Numbered from the stretch's first letter, positions 1-9,331 are shown. The stretch: 64,000 nucleotides of DNA from Gemmatimonadota bacterium (GCA_028287305.1 JAQBPX010000038.1:62001-126000), one strand, 5' to 3'. Program-made: numbers and translations. Notes: generated from the letters alone by a model not told the origin.

Positions 1-248
1 CGGTGCGCGAGGCGGGCGGAACGCGCTTCGGCGTGCGTGACACGGGCGTCGGCATCGGCGCGGAACATCTCTCGCGCGTCTTCGAGCGCTTCTACCGCGT
101 GGACGCGGCGCGATCGCGCGAGGAAGGCGGCACCGGCCTCGGCCTGGCGATCGTGCGGCACCTGGCCGACGCGCACGGCGGCACGGTATCGGCGGAGAGC
201 ACGCTGGGCGAAGGCACGACCATCTCGGTCTGGCTGCCGCAGGGCTGA
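1..248 (+). CDS. Sensor histidine kinase, C-terminal end (PhoR-like), partial
   Basis: Only the last 80 or so residues are inside the window; the gene begins before base 1. They form the ATP-binding end of a HATPase_c domain: the G1 box DTGVGI, the F box region ERFYRVD and the G2 box GTGLGL are all present, followed by the usual end GTTISVWLP. The protein would be a membrane sensor kinase that phosphorylates a response regulator encoded upstream. The next genes, on the opposite strand, are a phosphate transporter and its DUF47 partner, so a PhoR role in phosphate sensing is likely but is inferred from context only. Its stop lies 1 bp from the stop of the convergent transporter gene. Confidence 0.9.
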   Translation, partial: VREAGGTRFGVRDTGVGIGAEHLSRVFERFYRVDAARSREEGGTGLGLAIVRHLADAHGGTVSAESTLGEGTTISVWLPQG

Positions 249-249
249 C

Positions 250-1287
250 TTACATGCCGGTGGCGGCCGCCAGCGCCCAGTAGCTCACCGCCGCCATCAA
301 CGCCGCCGCAGGGATGGTCACCACCCACGCCCAGACGATGCGCCCGGCCAGTCCCCAGCGCACCGCGGAGAGGCGATGCGTGGCCCCCACGCCGACGATC
401 GAGCCCGTGATCGTGTGCGTGGTGGACACCGGGATGCCGAAGTGCGTCGCCATGAGGATTGCCGCCGCTCCACCGGTCTCCGCGGCGAAGCCGCCGACGG
501 GACGGAGCTTCGTGATGCGCGAGCCCATCGTGTGCACGATGCGCCATCCGCCGAAGAGCGTGCCGAGCGAGATCGCGGTGTACGCGCAGATCTCCACCCA
601 GTACGGGATGGTCTTGTTGTCGGCCAGGTAGAAGTGGTGCAGGAAGCCGGTCTCGTTCACGAACAGCCCCTTCGACGCGACCAGCAGCCCCACGATGATG
701 CCCATGGTCTTCTGCGCGTCGTTGCTGCCGTGCGAGTAGGAGAGCAGCGCCGAGCTCGCGAGCTGCGCGGGGCGGAAGATCCGGTCCACCTTCTTGGCCG
801 ACACCTTCTGGAAGAGCCAGTACACCAGGATCATCAGCGTGAACCCGGCAGCGAGGCCGACGAGCGGGGAGATCACGATGAACGACAGCGTCTGGATCCA
901 CTTGGTGCCCCACGTGATCGCGGAGAGCCCGGCCTTCGCCACCGCCGCGCCGGCATACCCGCCGATCAGCGCATGCGACGAGCTCGAGGGGATGCCGTAG
1001 TACCAGGTGATCAGGTTCCAGATGATCGCACCGAGCAGGGCGCCGAAGATCACGTTCGGCGTGACGATCGACTGCTCGATCATCCCGCCACCGATCGCCT
1101 TCGCCACCGCGAGCGTGCCGGTGAAGGCCGCGGCGAAGTTGAACACCGCCGCCCAGATCACCGCGGCCAGGGGGCTGAGCACCCGCGTGCCCACGATGGT
1201 GGCGATGGAGTTCGCCGAGTCGTGGAAGCCGTTGATGAAGTCGAACAGGAACGCGAAGACGACGATCGCGAGGACGTAGTAGATCAC
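250..1287 (-). CDS. pitA: Inorganic phosphate transporter, Pit family
   Basis: Low-affinity inorganic phosphate permease of the inner membrane, 345 residues, which is short for PitA but normal for the bacterial Pit subgroup paired with DUF47 proteins. The duplicated PHO4 signature is visible: FDFINGFHDSANSIAT near the N-terminus and LLSYSHGSNDAQKTMG in the second half. About ten hydrophobic segments run through the protein, including IPSSSSHALIGG and IPVSTTHTITG, the paired conserved loops. It lies 13 bp downstream of the DUF47 gene on the same strand, the classic pit-accessory pair. The substrate could include metal-phosphate complexes. Confidence 0.93.
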   Translation of the reverse strand: MIYYVLAIVVFAFLFDFINGFHDSANSIATIVGTRVLSPLAAVIWAAVFNFAAAFTGTLAVAKAIGGGMIEQSIVTPNVIFGALLGAIIWNLITWYYGIPSSSSHALIGGYAGAAVAKAGLSAITWGTKWIQTLSFIVISPLVGLAAGFTLMILVYWLFQKVSAKKVDRIFRPAQLASSALLSYSHGSNDAQKTMGIIVGLLVASKGLFVNETGFLHHFYLADNKTIPYWVEICAYTAISLGTLFGGWRIVHTMGSRITKLRPVGGFAAETGGAAAILMATHFGIPVSTTHTITGSIVGVGATHRLSAVRWGLAGRIVWAWVVTIPAAALMAAVSYWALAAATGM

Positions 1288-1300
1288 GCGCGCGCCGCCG

Positions 1301-1918
1301 TCAGCCGTTCTTCAGCGCGATGCTCTGCAGCGCCTGGGCGACGCCCATGCACTGGTCGATGGTCCGCTCGAGCGTGTCGAACATCTCCTTCCAGCGGATG
1401 ACGTCGATCGCGTCGATGTGCCCGTCGAACAGTGCGCCGACCGCGGTGTGATAGATGGCGTCGCCCTCCTCCTCCAGCCGCTTGATCTCCGAGACGAAGC
1501 GATTCACCTCGGTGGGCTTCTTGAGCGAGCGCACGGCCTGCTGGATGTGCTGGCCGGCGTCGCAGAGGATGCGCGCGAGCTCCCTCGCCTCCGGCTTCAC
1601 CTCCGTGATGCGCAGCATCTCGTAGCGGCGCGCGGTGCCGTCGATCAGGTCGATCACGTCGTCCAGGCGTACGGACAGCGTGTGGATGTCCTCGCGATCG
1701 AACGGCGTGATGAACGTCTTGTCCAGCCGCTGGTTGATCGAGTGCATCAACTCGTCGGCCGCATGCTCGACGTCCTTGATCGCCTTCACCTGCTCGGCCT
1801 GGCGCGCGGGCTCCGCGAACAGCGTGGCCAGCAGTCCGGCGGACTTCGTCAGGTGCGCGGCAAGTTGGTCGAACGAGTCGAAGAACGAATCGTCGGAGGG
1901 GATCAGGCGACCGAGCAT
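1301..1918 (-). CDS. DUF47 family PhoU-like protein, Pit accessory
   Basis: A 205-residue all-helical cytoplasmic protein of the DUF47 (PhoU_div) family, usually encoded next to Pit transporters and thought to modulate them. Family hallmarks include the N-terminal segment FFDSFDQLAAHL, VKAIKDVEHAADELMHSIN and FITPFDREDIHTLSVRLDDV, where the acidic D/E residues would bind metal as in PhoU. It precedes the transporter gene with a 13-bp gap and is very probably co-transcribed with it. Function is by family association; the exact biochemical role of DUF47 is unsettled. Confidence 0.9.
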   Translation of the reverse strand: MLGRLIPSDDSFFDSFDQLAAHLTKSAGLLATLFAEPARQAEQVKAIKDVEHAADELMHSINQRLDKTFITPFDREDIHTLSVRLDDVIDLIDGTARRYEMLRITEVKPEARELARILCDAGQHIQQAVRSLKKPTEVNRFVSEIKRLEEEGDAIYHTAVGALFDGHIDAIDVIRWKEMFDTLERTIDQCMGVAQALQSIALKNG

Positions 1919-2162
1919 GGCGGGAGGCGTGGGGTGGTCGTGACACGATCGTGGGGCAACCGTGACGCAGGCTGCCTTGCGGCCGGAAAGCTATCCTGCC
2001 TTCCCCGCAGCAGCAAAGCTGGCAGTCTCGCGAGGTTGCGCTCGTTACCGGAGTGTTACGCACCTCCTTCCTGCCAAATCGGCGCATCCAGCGGGTCCCC
2101 CCCTTGCCACTAGCTCCAGCGGCAGACCCGCACGACCTCACTCCCAACCCAACATCCGCATC

Positions 2163-4115
2163 ATGGCTGACAAAGTCATCGGCATCGACCTGGGGACCAC
2201 GAATTCCGTGGTGGCCGTCATGGAGGGCGGCGACCCCGTCGTCATTCCCAACGCCGAGGGCGGGCGCACCACGCCTTCGGTCGTCGGCTTCACCAAGGAC
2301 GGCGAGCGCCTCGTGGGGCAGGTGGCCAAGCGCCAGGCTGTCACCAACCCCACCAACACGGTCTTCTCGATCAAGCGCTTCATGGGCCGCCGGCTCGAGG
2401 AAGTGCAGGACGAGACCAAGCGCGTTCCCTACGCCGTGGTGAAGGGGCAGAACGACGTCGCCTCCGTCGAGGTCCAGGGCAAGCGGTACTCCGCGCCCGA
2501 GGTCTCCGCGATGATCCTCCAGAAGATGAAGCAGACCGCCGAGGACTACCTCGGCCACACGGTGACCAAGGCCGTCGTCACGGTCCCCGCCTACTTCAAC
2601 GACGCCCAGCGCCAGGCCACGAAGGACGCGGGCAAGATTGCCGGCCTCGACGTGCTCCGCATCATCAACGAGCCCACGGCCGCCGCGCTCGCGTACGGCC
2701 TCGACAAGAAGGGCAAGGACGAGAAGATCGCCGTGTTCGACCTCGGCGGCGGCACCTACGACATCTCCGTGCTCGAGCTCTACGACGTGGACGGCACCCG
2801 CCAGTTCGAGGTCAAGGCCACCAACGGGGACACCCACTTGGGCGGCGACGACTTCGACCAGCGCGTGATCGACTGGATCGTGGCGGAGTTCAAGAAGGAC
2901 CAGGCGATCGACCTCTCCAAGGACCCCATGGCGCTCCAGCGCCTCAAGGAAGCCGCCGAGAAGGCCAAGATGGAGCTGTCGACCACCCAGTCGACCGACA
3001 TCAACCTGCCCTTCATCACCGCCGACCAGAGCGGTCCCAAGCACCTCAACTACTCGCTCACGCGGGCGAAGTTCGAGCAGCTGGTGGACGACCTGATCAA
3101 GCGCACCATCCCGCCCATGCAGCAGGCGCTCAAGGACGCCGGCCTGCAGCCCGGCGAGATCGACGAGGTGCTCCTCGTGGGCGGCTCTACGCGCATCCCG
3201 AAGATCCAGGAAGAGGTCAAGAAGTTCTTCGGCAAGGATCCCAACAAGGGCGTGAACCCCGACGAGGTCGTCGCCATCGGCGCGGCCGTGCAGGGTGCGG
3301 TGCTCACCGGCGAGCAGAAGGACGTCCTGCTCCTCGACGTCTCCCCCCTCTCCCTGGGCATCGAGACGCTGGGCGGCATCACCACCGTGCTCATCCCGCG
3401 CAACACGACCATCCACACCAAGAAGTCGGAGACGTTCAGCACCGCCGACGACAACCAGACCCAGGTGGAGATCCACGTGCTGCAGGGCGAGCGCGACCTG
3501 GCCCGCGACAACCGCACCATCGGCAAGTTCCAGCTCACGGGCATCCCGCCCGCTGCGCGCGGCATGCCGCAGATCGAGGTCACCTTCGACATCGACGCGA
3601 ACGGCATCCTGCACGTCTCGGCGCGCGACAAGGCCAGCGGCAAGGAGCAGAAGATCCGCATCGAGGCCTCGAGCGGGCTGTCCGACACCGACATCGACAA
3701 GATGGTGAAGGATGCGGAGCGGAATGCCGGCGAGGACAAGAAGCGGCGCGAGGAGATCGACACGCGCAACCGGCTCGACAGCCTGACCTACGAGGTGGAG
3801 AAGAACTCCGCCGAGTGGGGGGAGAAGCTTCCGGCCGAGCTCAAGACGCGCCTGGATGCCGCCGTCGAGCGCTCGCGGTCGGCGCTCAAGGGCGACGACA
3901 GCACGGAGATCAAGGCGGCGCAGGAAGAGCTGTCGCAGGCGTTCAGCGCAGCCGGCCAGTCGTTCTACGCGCAGCCCCAGGGCGGCGAGGGACAGCCGGC
4001 CGAAGACGCCGGCGCCGCTGCCGGCCAGCCGGGTTCCACGGGTGGGGCGCAGGCCCCGGGCGGCGAGGACGTGGCCGAGGCCGACTACGAGATCGTCGAC
4101 GATCCCAAGAAGTAG
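2163..4115 (+). CDS. dnaK: Molecular chaperone DnaK (Hsp70)
   Basis: Cytoplasmic Hsp70 of 650 residues. The ATPase domain begins [17 protein letters not shown] and contains [15 protein letters not shown] and [12 protein letters not shown]; the substrate-binding domain contains [17 protein letters not shown], and the helical lid ends in a Gly/Ala/Gln-rich tail before YEIVDD. The ATG at 2163 is chosen because the family N-terminus starts exactly there, although the frame stays open for about 200 bases upstream. No grpE or dnaJ gene is adjacent, unlike the common grpE-dnaK-dnaJ order. The 244-bp region upstream (1919-2162) should hold the promoter, but I see no CIRCE inverted repeat and no convincing heat-shock sigma motif. 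Confidence 0.98.
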   Translation: MADKVIGIDLGTTNSVVAVMEGGDPVVIPNAEGGRTTPSVVGFTKDGERLVGQVAKRQAVTNPTNTVFSIKRFMGRRLEEVQDETKRVPYAVVKGQNDVASVEVQGKRYSAPEVSAMILQKMKQTAEDYLGHTVTKAVVTVPAYFNDAQRQATKDAGKIAGLDVLRIINEPTAAALAYGLDKKGKDEKIAVFDLGGGTYDISVLELYDVDGTRQFEVKATNGDTHLGGDDFDQRVIDWIVAEFKKDQAIDLSKDPMALQRLKEAAEKAKMELSTTQSTDINLPFITADQSGPKHLNYSLTRAKFEQLVDDLIKRTIPPMQQALKDAGLQPGEIDEVLLVGGSTRIPKIQEEVKKFFGKDPNKGVNPDEVVAIGAAVQGAVLTGEQKDVLLLDVSPLSLGIETLGGITTVLIPRNTTIHTKKSETFSTADDNQTQVEIHVLQGERDLARDNRTIGKFQLTGIPPAARGMPQIEVTFDIDANGILHVSARDKASGKEQKIRIEASSGLSDTDIDKMVKDAERNAGEDKKRREEIDTRNRLDSLTYEVEKNSAEWGEKLPAELKTRLDAAVERSRSALKGDDSTEIKAAQEELSQAFSAAGQSFYAQPQGGEGQPAEDAGAAAGQPGSTGGAQAPGGEDVAEADYEIVDDPKK

Positions 4116-4142
4116 TTTCCGGAGTACGCGATAGTCAGTAAA

Positions 4143-4205
4143 CCCCGGCGAGTTGTCCGCGTGTCGAAAGGGCAGCCGCCCGAAACTTGCGGCGGCTCGC
4201 CGGGG
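4143..4205. repeat. Imperfect hairpin between dnaK and degP-like gene
   Basis: Ten-bp arms CCCCGGCGAG (4143-4152) and CTCGCCGGGG (4196-4205) enclose a second small stem (AGCCGCC paired with GGCGGCT). It may terminate dnaK transcription or shape the leader of the next gene; there is no T-run, so rho-independent termination is uncertain. Confidence 0.4.
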
Positions 4206-4239
4206 TAGCATGTTCTGACCATCCTCTCAGAGACCCAAC

Positions 4240-5784
4240 ATGTCGTCCAACAAGTTTGCACGGGCGCGCATCGCCGGGTACGTCGGCATCGCGTTCCTTT
4301 GCGGTTTGATTTTCGCCTCGGGCTTCGACCTCACGCACTTTTCCTGGGCGCAGTCCAAGACGGCGCCGAAGCCGAGCGTCTCGGAAGTGAAGTCGCTGGC
4401 GGAGGTGGGCAGCGCATTCGAGGCCATTGCCGACCACGTGACGCCGGCAGTCGTGTCCATCCAGAATGAACGGCTGGCGCCGCAGCGCTCGCGCCAGCGC
4501 GCCAATCCGAACGCGCCGCCGGGGTTCGAGGACCTCATGCGCCAGTTCGGGGGCGAGTCCCAGCAGCCGCAGGAGTCGAGCGGCTCGGGGTTCATCGTCT
4601 CGAAGGACGGCTACATCCTCACCAACAACCACGTGGTGGCCGACGCCGACAAGCTCACGGTCACGCTGCTCGACCGCCGCACCTTCACGGCGAAGGTCGT
4701 GGGGCGCGACCCGACCACCGACGTCGCCGTGATCAAGATCGACGGGGCGGGCGACCTGCCTGTCGTCTCGCTTGGTGACGATGCCTCGGCTCGCGTGGGC
4801 CAATGGGTGCTGGCGATCGGCAACCCGCTCGGGCTCGACTTCACCGTGACCGCCGGCATCGTGAGCGCCAAGGGGCGCGGCCTCGCGGGGCTCGCGCAGG
4901 ACAACTACTCCATCCAGGACTTCATCCAGACGGATGCGGCGATCAACCCGGGGAATTCGGGCGGCCCGCTGGTCAACATTCGCGGTGAAGTGATCGGCAT
5001 CAACTCGGCGATCGCGAGCAACACGGGGTACTACGCGGGCTATGGCTTCGCGATTCCCGTCACGCTTGCGCGCCAGGTGATGAACGACCTGATCGAGTTC
5101 GGCAAGGTGAAGCGCGCGGTATTGGGCGTGAGCATCCAGCCGGTGACGCCGGCCGATGCGAAGGGTGCGGGGCTGCCCGACATCCGCGGCGCCAAGGTGA
5201 GTGCGTTCACCGACGACGACAGCCCGGCCCGCAAGGCGGGGATGGAGATCGGCGACATCATCATCACCGCCGCCGGCACCAAGGTGGAGACGGTGCCCTC
5301 GCTGCAGCGGGCGATCCGGGGCTACAAGCCGGGGCAGACGGTGGAAGTGGAAGTGATGCGCTTCGGCAGCAAGAAGACCTTCCGCGTGAAGCTGGCGGAG
5401 GTGCCCGACGATCCCGCGCAGCGCGTGGCGTCGAGCGACACCCGTGGCGGCGATGGCGTGGAGCCGGTGGACGCGCGCAGCTACGACAAGCTGGGGCTCA
5501 CCGTGCAGCCGGTGCCGAGCGCGATGGCCACGCAGGCGCGACTGTCGGACGATGCGCGGCGCGGGCTCCTGATCACCGACGTCTCGGTCACCGGTCCGGC
5601 GTATCGCGAGCTGTTCGCGCGGCGCGACATCATCCTGCGCGTGCTGAATCCCGTGAAGAAGGAGATCATGAACGCGCATGACCTCGACACGGCGCTGAGC
5701 GGGATCAAGCGGGGCGAGGTGATCACGCTGGTGGTGTATGACACGGCGGCGCAGAGCACGCGCGTGGTAAGCATTCAGCTCTGA
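4240..5784 (+). CDS. degP: Do-like periplasmic serine protease/chaperone (DegP/HtrA family)
   Basis: Envelope quality-control protease of 514 residues. An N-terminal hydrophobic segment at about residues 12-30 serves as signal or anchor. The trypsin-like domain carries the catalytic triad His131 (in TNNHVVA), Asp161 (in TTDVAVIK) and Ser240 (in GNSGGPL). Two PDZ domains follow, the first around KAGMEIGDIIITAAG and the second near the C-terminus around GLLITDVSVTGPAYRELF. It is transcribed in the same direction as dnaK, 124 bp downstream, but probably from its own promoter. Degradation of misfolded periplasmic proteins is the family role. Confidence 0.93.
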   Translation: MSSNKFARARIAGYVGIAFLCGLIFASGFDLTHFSWAQSKTAPKPSVSEVKSLAEVGSAFEAIADHVTPAVVSIQNERLAPQRSRQRANPNAPPGFEDLMRQFGGESQQPQESSGSGFIVSKDGYILTNNHVVADADKLTVTLLDRRTFTAKVVGRDPTTDVAVIKIDGAGDLPVVSLGDDASARVGQWVLAIGNPLGLDFTVTAGIVSAKGRGLAGLAQDNYSIQDFIQTDAAINPGNSGGPLVNIRGEVIGINSAIASNTGYYAGYGFAIPVTLARQVMNDLIEFGKVKRAVLGVSIQPVTPADAKGAGLPDIRGAKVSAFTDDDSPARKAGMEIGDIIITAAGTKVETVPSLQRAIRGYKPGQTVEVEVMRFGSKKTFRVKLAEVPDDPAQRVASSDTRGGDGVEPVDARSYDKLGLTVQPVPSAMATQARLSDDARRGLLITDVSVTGPAYRELFARRDIILRVLNPVKKEIMNAHDLDTALSGIKRGEVITLVVYDTAAQSTRVVSIQL

Positions 5785-5809
5785 CGGCGTTCCAGAGCAG
5801 GGCCGCATG

Positions 5810-5843
5810 AACGAAGGGGCGACCGGTTGGTCGCCCCTTCGTT
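5810..5843. terminator. Bidirectional terminator hairpin, degP-like gene / tRNA-Leu
   Basis: A perfect 15-bp stem (arm AACGAAGGGGCGACC) closes a GGTT loop, placed between the end of the plus-strand protease gene and the 3' end of the minus-strand tRNA-Leu. Strength and position suit a shared terminator for the two convergent genes; there is no long T-run on either side. Confidence 0.7.
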
Positions 5844-5846
5844 ACA

Positions 5847-5928
5847 TGCGAGAGAGGGGACTTGAACCCCTAAACCTTTCGGTGCCAGATCCTAAGTCTG
5901 GTGCGTATGCCAATTCCGCCACTCTCGC
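5847..5928 (-). tRNA. tRNA-Leu (anticodon UAG)
   Basis: The minus strand folds as a class II tRNA: acceptor stem GCGAGAG/CTCTCGC, anticodon arm CCAGA-CTTAGGA-TCTGG with anticodon TAG, a variable region around CACCGAAAGGT, and T arm GGGG-TTCAAGT-CCCC. The discriminator base is A at 5847. The CCA end is not encoded. The anticodon reads CUN leucine codons. A 24-bp hairpin lies immediately upstream of the tRNA on its strand. Confidence 0.95.
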
Positions 5929-5961
5929 GGCCCCGCTCCAAGCTAATAGCCTGGCTCCTCG

Positions 5962-6018
5962 CGCTCCACACGTAGGGGTCTCTCGCCGGTACGCCGAGAG
6001 ACCCCTACGTGTGGAGCG
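5962..6018. repeat. Perfect 24-bp inverted repeat upstream of crtB
   Basis: The arms at 5962-5985 and 5995-6018 are exact reverse complements over 24 bp around a 9-base loop (CCGGTACGC). The element sits between the divergent tRNA-Leu and carotenoid operon, where promoters for both should lie. It has no T-run. It could be an attenuator, a processing site, a two-fold operator or a mobile palindrome; sequence alone does not decide. Confidence 0.75.
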
Positions 6019-6086
6019 GGACAGAGCTGGACGGGAACCCCCATCGCCGGGGGAGCGTTCGCCCCGGTATCGAACCCGATCCCGGT

Positions 6087-6971
6087 ATGCCCCAGGCCGA
6101 CGCCGCGCTCTGTTGCCGCATCACCCGCGCCCACGCGCGCACCTTCTCGCTGGCCAGCCGCTTCCTGCCGGCGGCGAAGCGGCGCGCGGCATTCGCCGTC
6201 TACGCATTCTGCCGCGTAGCCGACGACATCGTGGACGACCCGGGCGCCTCTCGCGCTGAAGCCGAAGCGCGCCTCGCATGCTACCGTGCGCGCCTCACCA
6301 TGGCCCTCGAGGGCGCACCCGACGATGGCGTCTTCCGCGAGCTCGCGCGCGCCGTCGCCGAGTTCAGCGTGCCGCACGCCGTGCTCTACGAGTTGCTCGA
6401 GGGCGTGGCGCGCGACCTCGTTCCGCCGCACTACCGCAGCTGGAGGGAGCTCGCCGCCTACTGCGAGGGCGTGGCAAGCAGCGTGGGCGAGATGTGCACG
6501 CACGTCTTCGGGGTCAATGGCGATGCCGGCGATCGCGAGCGCGCGCTGCGCTACGCGCGCACCATGGGACTGGCGATGCAGCTGACCAACATCCTGCGCG
6601 ACGTGGGCGAGGACGCGAGGCGCGGCCGCTGCTACCTGCCCGACGACGACCTGGCGCGGTTCGGCCTGTCGCGCGGCGAAATCCTCGCCAACCCCGACCT
6701 GGGGCGCGACGAGCGCTGGGCGCCCTTCGTGGCGTACCAGATCGGCCGCGCGCGATCACTGTACGAAGCGGCGCGCCCCGGCCTCGCGCTCCTCGCGCCC
6801 GATGCCCAGCGCTGCGCCTTTGCCTGCGCCAACGGCTACGCGTCGATCCTGGGCGCCATCGAGGAGATCCGCTTCAACTCCGTGTCCCTTCGCGCGAGCG
6901 TCTCGGGCATGGAGCGCACCTGGCTGCTCTGGCGCACCATGCGCGCGCCGGTGATGGCGAGGATGGCCTGA
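6087..6971 (+). CDS. crtB: Phytoene/squalene synthase family protein, likely phytoene synthase
   Basis: Condenses two geranylgeranyl diphosphates to phytoene, the first committed carotenoid step. The 294-residue protein has both Asp-rich substrate motifs: CRVADDIVDD near residue 43 and the second around QLTNILRDVGEDARRGRCYLP. The ATG at 6087 is taken because homology-like sequence (ITRAHARTFSLASRFLP) starts just after it. Its stop overlaps the start of the next gene by one base, and the third gene overlaps as well, so the three form a translationally coupled carotenoid operon. Squalene synthase is the alternative family function, made unlikely by crtI nearby. Confidence 0.93.
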   Translation: MPQADAALCCRITRAHARTFSLASRFLPAAKRRAAFAVYAFCRVADDIVDDPGASRAEAEARLACYRARLTMALEGAPDDGVFRELARAVAEFSVPHAVLYELLEGVARDLVPPHYRSWRELAAYCEGVASSVGEMCTHVFGVNGDAGDRERALRYARTMGLAMQLTNILRDVGEDARRGRCYLPDDDLARFGLSRGEILANPDLGRDERWAPFVAYQIGRARSLYEAARPGLALLAPDAQRCAFACANGYASILGAIEEIRFNSVSLRASVSGMERTWLLWRTMRAPVMARMA

Positions 6972-7798
6972 TGCACGCCGCGATTCGCGGCCGGGTGGCG
7001 AGCGGGCTGCTCGCGTCGCACGTGGTGCTCATCGCGTTCTCGACGCTCGCGCTCACGACCTTCCTCGCCGGCACGCCGCCGGCGTGGTTGCTGCAGCCGG
7101 CCAGCCAGCGGGCGCTGCAGGTCGGCTGGACATGGTCAGGGCCCAGCTACGTGGTGCTCGGGGCGCTCGCCGCGATCGCCTTCCTGGCCGCTCGCGTGGG
7201 CGCCGCCCGCGCCTTCGCGACGTTCGCGGCCACGTCGCTGATCTCGCTCGGCGCGGAGCTGCTGGGCACCTCCACCGGCATTCCCTTCGGCCCTTACGCA
7301 TACACCACGCTCCTCGGCTACCGCATCGGGGGAAGGGTTCCCTTCCCGATCCCGGTCTCGTGGTCCTACATGGTGCTCGCGTCGGTGGTGATCGTCTCGC
7401 GACTGATGCAACGCGCCGATGACTCGTCGATCACCAGGTGGCGATGGGCCCTCGCATCGGCGGCGGTGCTCACGGCGTGGGACGTCTCGATGGACCCAGC
7501 GATGGTCGTCACGAGCCACTGGACCTGGCACGCGCCGGGCTTCTTCTACGGCATGCCGCTGGTCAACTGGCTCGGCTGGCTGCTCACCGGCACCATCATC
7601 GCGCGCGTGCTGCTCGCGATCGTGCCACCCACGATCGTGTCGCGCGAGCTCGCGACGTCGCGCCTGCCACTCCTGCTCTATGCGGCGAACGGCGTGTTCC
7701 CGATTGCGATCTGCCTCCGGCACGAGCTCTGGTGGGCCGCGGCGCTCGGCGCCGCGGCGATGGGCGCGCCCCTCGTGCTCGCGCTGCGAACGAAGTGA
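6971..7798 (+). CDS. cruF: Carotenoid biosynthesis membrane protein, CruF-like carotenoid 1,2-hydratase
   Basis: A 275-residue integral membrane protein with about seven hydrophobic helices. It matches the CruF/DUF422 family, which hydrates the terminal double bond of gamma-carotene or bacterioruberin precursors to give tertiary hydroxyl groups. Family-like segments are LGTSTGIPFGPYAYTTLLGY, WDVSMDPAMV and WHAPGFFYGMPLVNWLGW. The ATG overlaps the crtB stop (TGATG), and its own stop is overlapped by the crtI GTG start. The substrate here is inferred from the neighbours; no lycopene cyclase or glycosyltransferase is seen next to it. Confidence 0.82.
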   Translation: MHAAIRGRVASGLLASHVVLIAFSTLALTTFLAGTPPAWLLQPASQRALQVGWTWSGPSYVVLGALAAIAFLAARVGAARAFATFAATSLISLGAELLGTSTGIPFGPYAYTTLLGYRIGGRVPFPIPVSWSYMVLASVVIVSRLMQRADDSSITRWRWALASAAVLTAWDVSMDPAMVVTSHWTWHAPGFFYGMPLVNWLGWLLTGTIIARVLLAIVPPTIVSRELATSRLPLLLYAANGVFPIAICLRHELWWAAALGAAAMGAPLVLALRTK

Positions 7799-9267
7799 AG
7801 GTCGTCGTCATCGGCAGCGGCTTCGGGGGCCTCGCCGCGGCGATCCGCCTGCAGGCGGCGGGAAACCAGGTGACCATCGTGGAGCAGCGCGACAAGCCGG
7901 GCGGTCGCGCCTACACGTACGAGCAGGATGGGTTCACCTTCGACGGTGGGCCCACGATCATCACGGCCCCGTGGCTGCTGGAGGAGCTGTTCGAGGTCGC
8001 GGGCCGGCGCATCGCGGACTACGTGACGCTCGTTCGCCTCGACCCGTTCTACAACGTGCGCTTCGAGGACGGTACGGTGTTCCGCTACAATGGCGACGCC
8101 GGGGCAATCGCCGCACAGGTGCGCGCGCTCAGCCCCGGCGACGTGGACGGGTACCTGGCGTTTCGCGCCGAGGCCGAGGACATCTTCGAGACGGGGATGC
8201 GCCTGATCGACCAGCCCTTCACGCGCATCAGCGACATGCTCAAGGTGCTCCCCGACCTGGTGCGCCTGCGATCGCATCGCTCGGTGGCCGCGCTCGCCGC
8301 GCGCCACGTGAAGGACGAGCGCCTGCGCCAGGTGTTCAGCTTCCATCCGCTGCTCGTGGGCGGTAACCCCTTCCAGACGACGAGCATCTACGCGCTGATC
8401 CACACCCTCGAGCAGCAATGGGGTGTCTGGTTCGCGATGGGCGGCACCGGGGCGCTGGTGAAGGCGCTGGTGCGGCTGTTCGAGGAGCTGGGCGGCACGC
8501 TGCACCTCGACACGGCGGTGAGCGAAGTGAGCATCGACGGCGAGAGCGGGCGCGCCACCGGCGTGCGCCTCGCCGCTGGCGATCAGCTGCCGGCGGATGC
8601 AGTGGTCAGCAACGCCGACGTCGCCTTCACGTACAAGCGACTGGTGCCCGCGCGCTTCCGGAAGAAGTGGACCGACGAACGCGTGAATGCACTCGACTAC
8701 TCGATGTCGCTCTTCGTGCTCTACTTCGGCACCGATCGCCAATACCACGACGTGGCCCACCACGAGATCCTCATGGGGCCACGCTATCGCGAACTGCTGG
8801 CCGACATCTTCGACCGGAAGGTGCTGGCCGAGGACTTTTCGCTCTACCTGCACCGGCCGACTGCGACGGACCCGTCACTCGCCCCACCGGGCTGCGACTC
8901 GTGGTACGTGCTCTCGCCGGTGCCGCACCTGGGCGGCGACACCGACTGGCGCACGGCGGCGAAGCCGTATCGCGACGCAATCGTGCAGTATCTGGAGGAG
9001 CGCTACCTGCCGGGGCTCTCGAGCCATATCGTGACCGAGCGCTACATCGACCCGCTGCACTTCCGCGACACCCTCAGCAGCCACCTCGGCAGCGCCTTTT
9101 CGGTACAGCCGACCCTCACGCAGTCCGCGTGGTTCCGTCCGCACAACGTGAGCGAGGATGTGCCGAACCTCTACTTCGCCGGCGCCGGCACCCACCCTGG
9201 TGCCGGAATTCCGGGGGTCCTGTCGTCGGGGAAGATTGTGGCGGAACTGCTGGGTGTGAGGAGCTGA
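7795..9267 (+). CDS. crtI: Phytoene desaturase (CrtI family)
   Basis: FAD-dependent desaturase of 490 residues that turns phytoene into lycopene or related products. It begins with the dinucleotide-binding motif GSGFGGLAAAIRLQAAG and RDKPGGRAYTYEQDGFTFDGGPT, and ends with the CrtI C-terminal signature LYFAGAGTHPGAGIPGVLSS. The start is GTG at 7795, overlapping the preceding stop as GTGA, which supports coupling. The stop codon at 9265-9267 lies inside the stem of a strong hairpin that closes the operon. Confidence 0.95.
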   Translation: MKVVVIGSGFGGLAAAIRLQAAGNQVTIVEQRDKPGGRAYTYEQDGFTFDGGPTIITAPWLLEELFEVAGRRIADYVTLVRLDPFYNVRFEDGTVFRYNGDAGAIAAQVRALSPGDVDGYLAFRAEAEDIFETGMRLIDQPFTRISDMLKVLPDLVRLRSHRSVAALAARHVKDERLRQVFSFHPLLVGGNPFQTTSIYALIHTLEQQWGVWFAMGGTGALVKALVRLFEELGGTLHLDTAVSEVSIDGESGRATGVRLAAGDQLPADAVVSNADVAFTYKRLVPARFRKKWTDERVNALDYSMSLFVLYFGTDRQYHDVAHHEILMGPRYRELLADIFDRKVLAEDFSLYLHRPTATDPSLAPPGCDSWYVLSPVPHLGGDTDWRTAAKPYRDAIVQYLEERYLPGLSSHIVTERYIDPLHFRDTLSSHLGSAFSVQPTLTQSAWFRPHNVSEDVPNLYFAGAGTHPGAGIPGVLSSGKIVAELLGVRS

Positions 9268-9326
9268 GGGGCTGGGGCATGAGGACAGCGGTTCCTCATC
9301 TCCCCAAACCTCAGCCCCTCAGCTCC
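9260..9326. terminator. Stacked hairpin closing the carotenoid operon
   Basis: A perfect 15-bp outer stem (arms 9260-9274 and 9312-9326) encloses a 7-bp inner stem ATGAGGA/TCCTCAT. It spans the 44 or so bases between the convergent crtI and the minus-strand barrel gene and includes the crtI stop codon. It is likely a bidirectional terminator or 3'-end stabiliser. No T-run is present. Confidence 0.6.
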
Positions 9327-9331
9327 CGTTG

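Noticed and set aside
1919-2162. CIRCE or sigma-32-type element upstream of dnaK
   Set aside because: I looked for TTAGCACTC-N9-GAGTGCTAA and close variants and found none; also no convincing -35/-10 pair.
1284-4211. Long minus-strand open frame opposite dnaK
   Set aside because: Same cause: antisense of DnaK and the Pit-associated DUF47 gene in a GC-rich genome; no family features.
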